Origin: Candidatus Nanopelagicales bacterium
GTDB taxonomy: Bacteria; Actinomycetota; Actinomycetes; S36-B12; UBA10799
NCBI GenBank assembly: GCA_025455985.1
Contig: JALOLM010000052.1
Span: forward strand, 1 to 13,983
Direction of reading: 5' to 3'
DNA: 13,983 nt
The notes under the pieces were generated by a model that saw nothing but the letters and a program-made list of their open reading frames with translations, was not told the origin of the DNA and did not search any database. A program made the position numbers and the translations under genes. Shown piece after piece: positions 7,064 to 13,983 of this stretch (positions are counted from its first letter, which is position 1; every line of letters starts with the position of its first letter).

Positions 7064-10000
7064 TGTTCAGAATCAATCACGTGGCGACCGGCACCCTCGC
7101 GGGCCTGATCGCCTTCCTCCTGACATCGATCGGTTTCTTCGGCCAAGTGGTGGGACCCTTCTGGTTCACCCTTGAGTCGGTGGTTCTCGGCACCTTCGTG
7201 CTCACGATGGGTTGGCTGGTGGCCGCCTACTCCGCGCGGAACCTGCGTGGCCAGGCCCGGCAGGGCCGGTACGCCGGTTATCTGGCGGTCGCGATCGCAT
7301 CCCTCTGGCTGGCCGTAGTGGCTGATCCGGTGTTCCTCACCGCCACGGGGTGGACTGTCAGCGGACTGGCCGTTGCGGCCCTTGTCGCGCACGCGGGGAC
7401 GAAGACAGCGGTGTCGGCCGGACGGCGCGTCGCTGGCAGGCTTCTGGTCGGCGACATCGCATTGTGGGCGGCAGTCGTCGTGCTGCTCGCCGATGGAACG
7501 GTGTCGCGCTCGAATCTCGGTGAGATCTCGTGGGTCGTCCCGGCGCTCATGGCCGCTGCGGGCATCGTGCGCTCGGCGCTCGTGCCGGCGTGGCGCTGGC
7601 TGCCGTTGACTGCCGAAGCGCCCTCGCCGGTATCCGCGCTCTTGCACGCCGGAGTGGTCAACGGACTCGGTCTGCTGGCCGTTCTCTACTGGGACGTCTT
7701 CGCCTCTGCGCCGGCGGTACTGCTGGTCCTCGTGGTCGTCGGTGGCCTCACGGCGGTCCTGGGCACGGCGGCCATGCGGGTGCGCCCCGACGTGAAGGGC
7801 AAACTGGCCAGTTCCACCTCGGCCCAGATGGGATACATGACCGTCCAGGTCGGCCTGGGGCTGCCAGCCTTCGCTCTGCTGCACCTGATCGGGCACGGGT
7901 TCTACAAGGGGTGGCTGTTCCTGCGGGCCGGCGGAGCGCCGCAACGGCCGAAGCTGGCGGCCGGTGCCGGGTTGAGAATCTCGTGGTCGATCATGTTCGC
8001 CGCCCTGAGCGCGGCTGTGGTCGCGCTCGGTGTCGCCACCTGGGCTTCGCAGCCGGTGGTCGATCTGGTCCCGCTGACAGTGGCCGCGGTCACCGCGACG
8101 TTCGCCCTGTGTGCGGTGCTGTGGCCGGACGCCCGCACCCGTGCCTTCTCGACGGCCCGCGGACGTGCGTGGTCGATGGTGGCGATCACGGCTGGGCTGT
8201 TCGCCTACGTGGTGATCCTGGGAGTCTGGGAACGGATCTTCGAACTGCCGGGAGTCTGGTCCGGGACCGCGGCCGGGCTGCTCACCCTTGCGGTGCTGGT
8301 TCTTGCGGCCCTGGGGATGTATGCGGCCTCTCGCGGATGGTTGCGCGGCATGGTCGCGCCTCTGGTCGTGGACACGGCGGTCCGTATCCGTGGCGCAGTG
8401 CCGGTCGTGGACATCGACGAGGCGCCCGATGTCGACGTGGCCATCGACGCCGCCTCGAGCACGGTTGGCCCCATGTGGGCCATCAAGTCCGCGGTCGCGG
8501 TGAACCCGCTGTCGGGTCTGCAAACCATGGGTTTCGCAGATGCTGCCGAGGTGGCCTCTCGGACCTGGGGAGCGCGGTCGTTCCTGACCGAAGATCAGTA
8601 CCTGCAGGCCATGAATGCGGGACGATTCACCCACGCCGACCTCGTCGCCGCTGCGCAGGGTCTCTCGATGCCCGCCGAGCAAGCCGTCGACATCCTGATC
8701 GACCGGGCACGCCGTGCGCAGTCCGCCACGGATGTCCGCCGGGGACCGCGCACGCTGGGGGAGCAGAACGGAATCGGCGACAAGGTCTCCGGTCTGGCCA
8801 ACGCGTGGACATCGCTTGCCAACAGCGCGCAGCCCGGTGCCGGCGAACTCTGGCACACGTTCCAAGCCGACGTCGCTGATCTGGGGCTACGCGGTCTTCG
8901 GGATGCGGTGCGCTCTTTGCCCGCCCAGCCCTCCGCAGCCGTGGCGGTCCTGATGCACAACGTGGTCCCGGTCGGCGAGCAGGTGGGCTACCTGTCGCGG
9001 CTGGTGGCCAAGGACCCCGGCTGGGCCGCACACCTCAAGCAGCGCGACCCCGCCCTCATCACCGACCTGCTCGCGATCCGGGTCACCTTCGATGTCCTCG
9101 GTTGCGCCGCGGCCGGGGGCCGGGTGTGGGCACCTGCACCGCCAGTCGATGAGAAGTCAGATGAGCTTCCCGAAAGTGCACGAGTCGCCATCTGGCAGCG
9201 GGCCTGGGAGCAGCGCTACCGCAACCGGTTGCTGGACCGGGTGAGCACCCGCGCTGCGCAGCCCGTCGAACAGCCGGTACCTGACGCGCACGTGGTCATG
9301 TGCATCGACGTGCGCTCAGAGCGCTTCCGGCGGCATCTGGAGGCACAGGGTCATTACGACACTCACGGCTTCGCGGGGTTCTTCGGCATCGCATTGCGCC
9401 ATGAGACAGCCAGCGGGTCGGCCACTGACCAGTGCCCGGTGCTGCTCAAGCCGGCGTTCACCATCACCGAGGACGATTCGGTGGACCAGGCAAACGGCAC
9501 AACGCTGGCCGTGCGCGGCGGCTTGGTCGCGTCCGCGGCCCAGCCGGCGAGTGCTTTCGCTCTGGCCGAGGGGCTGGGGGCCCTGGCGGGTCTGGACGCC
9601 TTGGCCCAGACGGCTGCCCCAGGGCTCTGGGGGCGCTGGCGCGACCGCTTCCAGCCGTCGGGTCACGGGGACCTGCACCTCGGCCGGCTCGACGTCGCAG
9701 GCCGTAGCGGACCTGCCCACGGCATGACTGTGGAGCAGCGCGCCGATGCCGCGGCCGGGATGCTGCGGGCGTTGGGTCTAGTGGAGGGGTTCGCGCCGAT
9801 CATCCTGCTGACCGGACATGCGGCGACGGTGGAGAACAACGCCTTTGCCGCGGCCTACGACTGCGGTGCCTGCGGTGGTAACGGCGGGTACGTCAATGCC
9901 CGGGTCATGGCCGCAGTGCTCAACGACCCGCGGGTGCGCAGGCGCTTGGCCGCCGAGCACGGCATCGTCATCCCCGAGGCGACCGCGGCCGTTCCCGCCT

Positions 10001-10791
10001 GGCACAACACAACAACCGACGAGGTCCACATCGACGCCCGGGACGTCCCGGACACACATCGCGGCCTTCTTCCGGCGTTGCGCGCCGATCTGGAAGCCGC
10101 AGGGGTCTCGGCTCGCCAGGAACGGATGGCTGAACTGCCCGGCGTGCGCGGTACCGATGCCCGGGCCGCTGCCCGGCGGGCCGCCGACTGGGCAGAGCCA
10201 CAGCCCGAGTGGGGCCTGGCCGGCAACGCGGCATTCGTGATCGGGCCACGGTCGATGACCAAGGGGCTCAACCTGCGTGGTCGGGTGTTCCTGCACTCCT
10301 ACGATCCGGGGCTGGACGTCGACGGCTCGACGCTCGAGCTCCTGCTGACCGCACCCATGGTGGTCACGCAGTGGATCAACAACCAGTACTACTTCGCCAC
10401 CGTCGACCCGGCCCACTTCGGCGCCGGGGACAAGACCACCCACAACGTGGTCGGGGACTACGGGGTGTTCAGTGGGGCGGGTGGCGACCTGCGGGTGGGA
10501 CTTCCGTGGCAGGCCGTGTTCCGCAGCCAACCGGGCCAGGGTGCGCATTGGATGCACGAGCCGTTGCGCCTGCAGGTGGTCGTCAATGCGGCGCCTGCCG
10601 ACATCGTCGCGGTCCTCGACCAGCACCCCGATGTGGCAGCGCTCGTGGCCAACGAGTGGATCGCGCTGGCCGCCATCGAGCCCGGGTCGGGCGAGGCCTA
10701 CTCGCTGGGCACCGACCTGCAGTGGCGGCCGTGGCTGGTCGCTGGGGAGTTCGAGGAGCAGTCCGTGTCGTTGTCGAACAAGGAGGCCTGA
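7063..10791 (+). CDS. dabBA: DabB-DabA fusion: energy-coupled inorganic carbon (CO2 to bicarbonate) pump
   Basis: DAB complexes couple an ion gradient to one-way hydration of CO2, which loads the cytoplasm with bicarbonate. They normally use two proteins. Here residues about 1-440 are DabB, a NuoL-like membrane domain with many transmembrane helices. Its family motifs are PSPVSALLHAGVVNG (187-201), KLASSTSAQMGYM (247-259) and HLIGHGFYKGWLFL (274-287). Residues about 460-1235 are DabA (DUF2309), starting at MWAIKSAVAVNPLSGL. Predicted zinc ligands are C747 and D749 in CIDVRSE, H919 in TGHAATVENN and C934 in YDCGACGG. Their spacing (2, 172-173 and 15) matches C351, D353, H524 and C539 of Halothiobacillus DabA. 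The conserved C-terminal stretch WINNQYYFATVDP and KTTHNVVGDYGVFSG is present. No stop or frame change lies in the join (about 440-465). No RuBisCO or carboxysome gene is nearby, so it may feed anaplerotic or biotin carboxylases. Confidence 0.92.
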   Translation: MFRINHVATGTLAGLIAFLLTSIGFFGQVVGPFWFTLESVVLGTFVLTMGWLVAAYSARNLRGQARQGRYAGYLAVAIASLWLAVVADPVFLTATGWTVSGLAVAALVAHAGTKTAVSAGRRVAGRLLVGDIALWAAVVVLLADGTVSRSNLGEISWVVPALMAAAGIVRSALVPAWRWLPLTAEAPSPVSALLHAGVVNGLGLLAVLYWDVFASAPAVLLVLVVVGGLTAVLGTAAMRVRPDVKGKLASSTSAQMGYMTVQVGLGLPAFALLHLIGHGFYKGWLFLRAGGAPQRPKLAAGAGLRISWSIMFAALSAAVVALGVATWASQPVVDLVPLTVAAVTATFALCAVLWPDARTRAFSTARGRAWSMVAITAGLFAYVVILGVWERIFELPGVWSGTAAGLLTLAVLVLAALGMYAASRGWLRGMVAPLVVDTAVRIRGAVPVVDIDEAPDVDVAIDAASSTVGPMWAIKSAVAVNPLSGLQTMGFADAAEVASRTWGARSFLTEDQYLQAMNAGRFTHADLVAAAQGLSMPAEQAVDILIDRARRAQSATDVRRGPRTLGEQNGIGDKVSGLANAWTSLANSAQPGAGELWHTFQADVADLGLRGLRDAVRSLPAQPSAAVAVLMHNVVPVGEQVGYLSRLVAKDPGWAAHLKQRDPALITDLLAIRVTFDVLGCAAAGGRVWAPAPPVDEKSDELPESARVAIWQRAWEQRYRNRLLDRVSTRAAQPVEQPVPDAHVVMCIDVRSERFRRHLEAQGHYDTHGFAGFFGIALRHETASGSATDQCPVLLKPAFTITEDDSVDQANGTTLAVRGGLVASAAQPASAFALAEGLGALAGLDALAQTAAPGLWGRWRDRFQPSGHGDLHLGRLDVAGRSGPAHGMTVEQRADAAAGMLRALGLVEGFAPIILLTGHAATVENNAFAAAYDCGACGGNGGYVNARVMAAVLNDPRVRRRLAAEHGIVIPEATAAVPAWHNTTTDEVHIDARDVPDTHRGLLPALRADLEAAGVSARQERMAELPGVRGTDARAAARRAADWAEPQPEWGLAGNAAFVIGPRSMTKGLNLRGRVFLHSYDPGLDVDGSTLELLLTAPMVVTQWINNQYYFATVDPAHFGAGDKTTHNVVGDYGVFSGAGGDLRVGLPWQAVFRSQPGQGAHWMHEPLRLQVVVNAAPADIVAVLDQHPDVAALVANEWIALAAIEPGSGEAYSLGTDLQWRPWLVAGEFEEQSVSLSNKEA

Positions 10792-10796
10792 GCATG
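10780..10796 (+). promoter_or_regulatory. Strong ribosome binding site for fabI
   Basis: AAGGAGG (10780-10786) lies inside the end of dabBA, seven bases before ATG 10794. It fixes the fabI start and indicates one transcript with dabBA, whose stop is at 10789-10791. Confidence 0.8.
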
Positions 10797-11585
10797 CTGA
10801 CCGGAAAACGCCTACTGATCACCGGAGTCGTCACGACGGACTCCATCGCCTGGGCGGTGGCCGAATCGGCGCAACTGCACAACGCGGAGGTGATCCTGAC
10901 CAGTTACGACCGGGTGCGCGATCTCACACAGGCCGCGGCTGAGGCGCTGCCCAGGACGCCGGAGATCCTGACCCTCGACGCCACCCGGCCCGAGGATTTC
11001 GCAGCACTGGCCGACCAGCTCGCGGGTCGGCAGATCGATGGGGCTCTGCACGCCATCGCATTCGCCCCCCGGGAGGCGCTGGCGGGGGACTTCCTGTCCG
11101 CCGGTGACGAGGCGATCGAGTTGGCGTTCCGTACCTCCACGACGTCGTTCGCGCGGCTGGCGGGGGTGTTGGCCGAATGTGCACCCGCGAACGGGGCATC
11201 GTTGGTCGGTCTCGACTTCGACGCCGACGGCCGGGCCTGGCCGGTCTACAACTGGATGGGCGTGTGCAAGGTCGCTCTGCAAGCCACCATGCGCTACGTG
11301 GCCAGGGATCTCGGGCCACGCGGTGTTCGCGCGAACCTGGTGGCGGCGGGCCCCCTGCACACCCGCGCGGCCGGCGGTATCCCCGACTTCCAGAGCTTGC
11401 TCGATGCCTACGACGCAGCGCCACTGGGGTGGGACCCTCAGGACGCGGGTCCGGTGGCCGACGCTGTGTGCTTCCTGCTTTCGGATATGGGTCGGGCTGT
11501 CAGCGCAGAGATCCTGCATGTCGACGGCGGCTACCACGCGTTGGCCGCGCCGGGGGTATCTCAAGCAGTGCGGCGGGCAGGCTGA
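10794..11585 (+). CDS. fabI: Enoyl-ACP reductase (NADH), InhA/FabI type
   Basis: This short-chain dehydrogenase reduces trans-2-enoyl-ACP, the last step of each fatty-acid elongation cycle. The 263 residues match the family. The N-terminal nucleotide-binding segment is KRLLITGVVTTDSIAWAVAE, the FabI/InhA variant with the Gly spacing unlike ordinary short-chain dehydrogenases. The catalytic pair is Y152 and K159 in PVYNWMGVCK (Tyr-x6-Lys, equivalent to InhA Y158 and K165). The motif VGLDFDADGRAWPVYNWM closely follows InhA, as do RANLVAAGPLHT and the C-terminal ILHVDGGYH. It would be expected to be the target of isoniazid- or triclosan-class inhibitors. Unlike mycobacterial inhA it does not follow fabG (mabA); it sits two bases after dabBA. 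Its end overlaps the end of a minus-strand gene by 25 bases. Confidence 0.95.
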   Translation: MLTGKRLLITGVVTTDSIAWAVAESAQLHNAEVILTSYDRVRDLTQAAAEALPRTPEILTLDATRPEDFAALADQLAGRQIDGALHAIAFAPREALAGDFLSAGDEAIELAFRTSTTSFARLAGVLAECAPANGASLVGLDFDADGRAWPVYNWMGVCKVALQATMRYVARDLGPRGVRANLVAAGPLHTRAAGGIPDFQSLLDAYDAAPLGWDPQDAGPVADAVCFLLSDMGRAVSAEILHVDGGYHALAAPGVSQAVRRAG

Positions 11586-11761
11586 GTCTCCCAGAGGTCG
11601 TGCAACTGCCCCCCGACCCAGTCGTGGCCGGCCGCCTCGGAGTCCGCGATCAGCAGGGCGGACTCCACGCGGGCGCGTTCGACGTCCCCGGCGCGAAGGA
11701 GCCGGTGCACGTCCCAGAGGCGGCCGTCGAACTGCGCAGCGAGGTCTTGTGTGGTGCTCAT
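11561..11761 (-). CDS. Small hypothetical protein (66 residues)
   Basis: The start is the ATG ending at 11761. The upstream sequence GCAGG is a poor ribosome site, so support comes mainly from composition and position. The protein is soluble and mostly helical, with DGRLWDVHRLLRAGDVERA and ADSEAAGHDWVGGQLHDLW as recognisably protein-like stretches, and has no cysteines, signal peptide or membrane segment. It follows ackA on the same strand after a 56-base gap, so it may be the last gene of pta-ackA. Its final 25 bases overlap fabI tail to tail. I recognise no family, and a chance frame in high-GC DNA remains possible. Confidence 0.5.
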   Translation of the reverse strand: MSTTQDLAAQFDGRLWDVHRLLRAGDVERARVESALLIADSEAAGHDWVGGQLHDLWETQPARRTA

Positions 11762-11817
11762 GCCTGCAGCATGAACTCAGGGTGTGACAAAACTGCGCAG
11801 GCACGCCGGGGATGGGC

Positions 11818-13005
11818 TCAGTTGATGGTCGCCAGGGTCGACGTGGCGATCTCCAGCTCCTCGTCGGTGGGCACCACGAGCACCCGGACCCTGCTGTCGG
11901 GCGTCGCGACGTCCACGGGCCCAAGCGGTCCGCGGACACCGGAGTTGACGGTCTCGTCGATCTCAATGCCGAGGGACTGCAGTCCCGCACACACTGCGGC
12001 CCTGACCTGCGGATCGTTCTCACCGACACCGGCGGTGAACACCACCGCATCTGCGCCGCCGAGTTCCACGAGGTACGCGCCGAGGTAGGCCCGGATGCGG
12101 TGCACGTAGACATCCAGCGCCGATCGGGCGACCTCGTCGCCGGCCGCCGCCCTGCGGTGCACCTCTCGTAGGTCGTTGTCGCCGCACAGCCCTTTCAGGC
12201 CCGACGACCGGTTGAGCAGGGTGTCGAGGTCGTCGACGGACATCCCCATCCGCAGCAGGTGGATCATCGCCCCGGGGTCGATGTCACCGCTGCGGGTGCC
12301 CATGACCAGACCGGCCAGCGGGGTCAGGCCCATCGAGGTGTCCACGCTTCTCCCGCCGCGCACCGCGCAGGCAGATGCGCCGTTTCCCAGATGCAAGGTG
12401 ATGATTCGCGCGCTTCGCTCGTCCAGGCCCAAATGCGCTGCGGCAGTACGGCTGACGAACGCATGCGACGTTCCGTGAAAACCGTACTTGCGTACTCGGT
12501 GCTCGTCGGCAGTGTCGCGATCGATGGCGTATCTGTAGGCCGCCTGCGACATGGTCTGGTGAAATGCCGTGTCGAACACGGCCACGTGCGGGATGTCCGG
12601 GTTCGCCTGCATCGCCACCTCGATCCCGAGCAGGTTCGCCGGGTTGTGCAGCGGTGCCAGCGGGATGCAGTCGCGGATGGCCTCGAGCACGACATCGTCG
12701 ATGAGCGCCGGCGCTGCGAACCGGTCGCCTCCATGGACGACGCGATGTCCCACCGCGACCAGGGCGCCATCCGGAATCGGCCGGGTTGTCGTGAACGCCT
12801 CGTTCATGGCCGCAAGCCCAGCCCTATGGTCGGCCAGCGGGCCGTCGACGACGTGCGAGACGCCGTCGACGTGGTGGGTGACCCGCGAGTCCTCCTCGCC
12901 GATCCGCTCCACGAGTCCGGAGGCCACCGAGACCGGTCCGGTCATGTCGAACAACTCGTACTTGATGCTCGAGGATCCGCAGTTGAGGACCAGGATCTGC
13001 GACAT
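11818..13005 (-). CDS. ackA: Acetate kinase
   Basis: AckA transfers phosphate between acetyl phosphate and ADP, making ATP and acetate, or runs in reverse to activate acetate. The 395 residues match the family length. The N-terminal phosphate motif VLNCGSSSIKYELFD carries Asn8. Other catalytic or binding residues recognisable from the Methanosarcina enzyme are R88 (GHRVVHGG), D145 (VFDTAFH), H177 (YGFHGTSH), R238 (GTRSGDIDPG) and a Glu near 382-383 (PTDEELEI). The nucleotide loop HLGNGASACAV and the C-terminal FTAGVGEND are intact. The start ATG follows the pta stop TAG with no gap, and its ribosome site AGGGGG lies in the end of pta (13011-13016), so the two are one operon read leftward. Confidence 0.97.
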   Translation of the reverse strand: MSQILVLNCGSSSIKYELFDMTGPVSVASGLVERIGEEDSRVTHHVDGVSHVVDGPLADHRAGLAAMNEAFTTTRPIPDGALVAVGHRVVHGGDRFAAPALIDDVVLEAIRDCIPLAPLHNPANLLGIEVAMQANPDIPHVAVFDTAFHQTMSQAAYRYAIDRDTADEHRVRKYGFHGTSHAFVSRTAAAHLGLDERSARIITLHLGNGASACAVRGGRSVDTSMGLTPLAGLVMGTRSGDIDPGAMIHLLRMGMSVDDLDTLLNRSSGLKGLCGDNDLREVHRRAAAGDEVARSALDVYVHRIRAYLGAYLVELGGADAVVFTAGVGENDPQVRAAVCAGLQSLGIEIDETVNSGVRGPLGPVDVATPDSRVRVLVVPTDEELEIATSTLATIN

Positions 13006-13983
13006 CTAGACCCCCTGCGCCTGGATCGCGGTGATCGTGATGGTGTTCACGATGTCCTTCACGGTGCATCCCCGCGACAGGTCGTTGATGGGTTTGCGCA
13101 GGCCCTGTAGCACTGGTCCGATGGCCACTGCCCGGGCCGATCGCTGCACCGCCTTGTACGTGTTGTTGCCGGTGTTGAGGTCCGGGAAGATCAGCACGTT
13201 GGCCTGTCCGGCGACCTCCGATCCCGGTAGTTTGCTCGCGGCCACCTCGGGGGCCACAGCAGCGTCGTACTGGATGGGGCCCTCCACGGGCAGGTCGGGG
13301 CGCTGCCGCTGGACGATCTCGGTGGCCCGGCGCACCTTCTCGACATCGCCGCCTGCGCCCGAACTTCCGGTCGAGTAGCTGAGCATCGCCACCAACGGAT
13401 CGATGCCGAACGCGGCGGCGGTTTGGGCCGAAGAGATCGCGATGTCGGCCAGTTGCTCGGGGTTCGGATCGGGGTTGACCGCGCAGTCGCCGTACACCAG
13501 CACCCGGTCGGCCAGGCACATGAAGAAGACGCTGGAGACCACCGAGACCCCGGGTTCGGTACGGATGAGTTGCAGGGCCGGCCGCACCGTATCCGCAGTC
13601 GTGTGGGAGGCGCCGCTGACCATCCCGTCGGCCAGGCCCGACTCGACCAGCAGCGTGCCGAAGATGGTCACGTCGGTGACCGCGTCATGCGCGATGTCCA
13701 TGACCATGCCCTTGTGTTCCCGCAATGAGCACAGCAATTCGGCCATCCGGTCGCGCAACTCGGAGTGCTCGGGATGGATCAGCGTCGCCCCGCTCAGGTC
13801 CAGGCCCATGGAGCGGGCCCGATCCGTGATCCCTTCCGGCGAGCCGAGGATCGTGAGGTCGCAGATCGAACGACGCAGCACCTGATCGGCCGCCCGCAGG
13901 ATCCGGTCGTCGTCGCCTTCGGGTAGCACGATCCGGCGGCGGTCCTGGCGCGCCGACCGCACCAGGCGGTTCTCGAACATCAT
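13006..13983 (-). CDS. pta: Phosphate acetyltransferase, catalytic C-terminal domain (5' end outside window)
   Basis: Pta converts acetyl-CoA and phosphate to acetyl phosphate, the substrate of AckA next door. The visible 325 residues are the complete PTA/PTB domain: DRRRIVLPEGDDDRILRAAD at the start, then VSGASHTTADTVRPALQLI, FFMCLADRVLVYGDCAVNPDP, LSYSTGSSGAGGDVEKV, GPIQYDAAVAPEVA and FPDLNTGNNTYKAVQR. The frame is still open at the right edge, where it reads MMFENRLVRSARQ. In long-form Pta of about 690 residues this sequence lies inside the protein, after the AAA-like and DRTGG domains. The ATG at the edge is therefore probably an internal methionine and the gene likely continues outside, although short Pta forms of about 330 residues also exist. 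Confidence 0.93.
   Translation of the reverse strand: MMFENRLVRSARQDRRRIVLPEGDDDRILRAADQVLRRSICDLTILGSPEGITDRARSMGLDLSGATLIHPEHSELRDRMAELLCSLREHKGMVMDIAHDAVTDVTIFGTLLVESGLADGMVSGASHTTADTVRPALQLIRTEPGVSVVSSVFFMCLADRVLVYGDCAVNPDPNPEQLADIAISSAQTAAAFGIDPLVAMLSYSTGSSGAGGDVEKVRRATEIVQRQRPDLPVEGPIQYDAAVAPEVAASKLPGSEVAGQANVLIFPDLNTGNNTYKAVQRSARAVAIGPVLQGLRKPINDLSRGCTVKDIVNTITITAIQAQGV

Noticed and set aside
6988..8865. 625-residue minus-strand frame opposite dabB
   Set aside because: It is rich in Arg/His/Gly/Gln with no domain, typical of the antisense of high-GC coding DNA. The plus strand carries clear DabB motifs.
10209..10793. N-terminal extension of fabI within dabBA
   Set aside because: It is the out-of-frame shadow of the conserved DabA C-terminus; FabI similarity starts exactly at ATG 10794.
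12259..13110. 283-residue plus-strand frame across ackA
   Set aside because: It is antisense to an intact acetate kinase and has shadow-type composition.

Overview
This is a high-GC stretch of a bacterial chromosome, most likely from the Actinomycetota. The evidence is an InhA-type enoyl-ACP reductase, a LysX-type lysyl-phosphatidylglycerol synthase with a fused lysyl-tRNA synthetase, the internal-looking end of a long-form actinobacterial Pta, and a probable leaderless promoter. I cannot name a genus. Nothing suggests a phage, plasmid, transposon or CRISPR array.

Layout, left to right. (1) Bases 3-902 (+) are the 3' part of a single-pass membrane protein. Its cytoplasmic side begins with near-identical 12-residue Gln-rich repeats that run off the left edge. 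(2) Bases 912-2888 (+) encode acetoacetyl-CoA synthetase. (3) Bases 2885-6165 (+) are the two halves of a LysX-like protein, first MprF/DUF2156 and then LysRS. The upstream gene is coupled to it through ATGA, but the halves lie in different reading frames and the usual linker is missing. (4) Bases 6303-6428 (+) are a 41-residue membrane mini-protein with a strong Shine-Dalgarno sequence. (5) Bases 6492-7007 (+) are a small secreted lipoprotein. (6) Bases 7007-7062 hold a perfect 8+5+8 palindrome and a promoter whose start point falls on the next ATG. (7) Bases 7063-10791 (+) encode one 1242-residue polypeptide that joins DabB (proton-channel-like) to DabA (zinc carbonic-anhydrase-like), the two subunits of the energy-coupled DAB inorganic-carbon pump. 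(8) Bases 10794-11585 (+) encode a FabI/InhA reductase, two bases after the dab stop. (9) On the minus strand, running leftward, are pta (cut by the right edge), ackA (starting directly after the pta stop) and a small unknown gene whose end overlaps the end of fabI.

The recognised metabolic genes meet at acetyl-CoA. AacS makes acetoacetyl-CoA, Pta-AckA interconverts acetyl-CoA and acetate, FabI completes fatty-acid elongation, and a DAB pump would supply bicarbonate, the co-substrate of acetyl-CoA carboxylase. That link is my inference from gene order. The most interesting items are the dabB-dabA gene fusion with its own operator and leaderless promoter, its tight coupling to fabI, the interrupted lysX, and the mini-protein at 6303.
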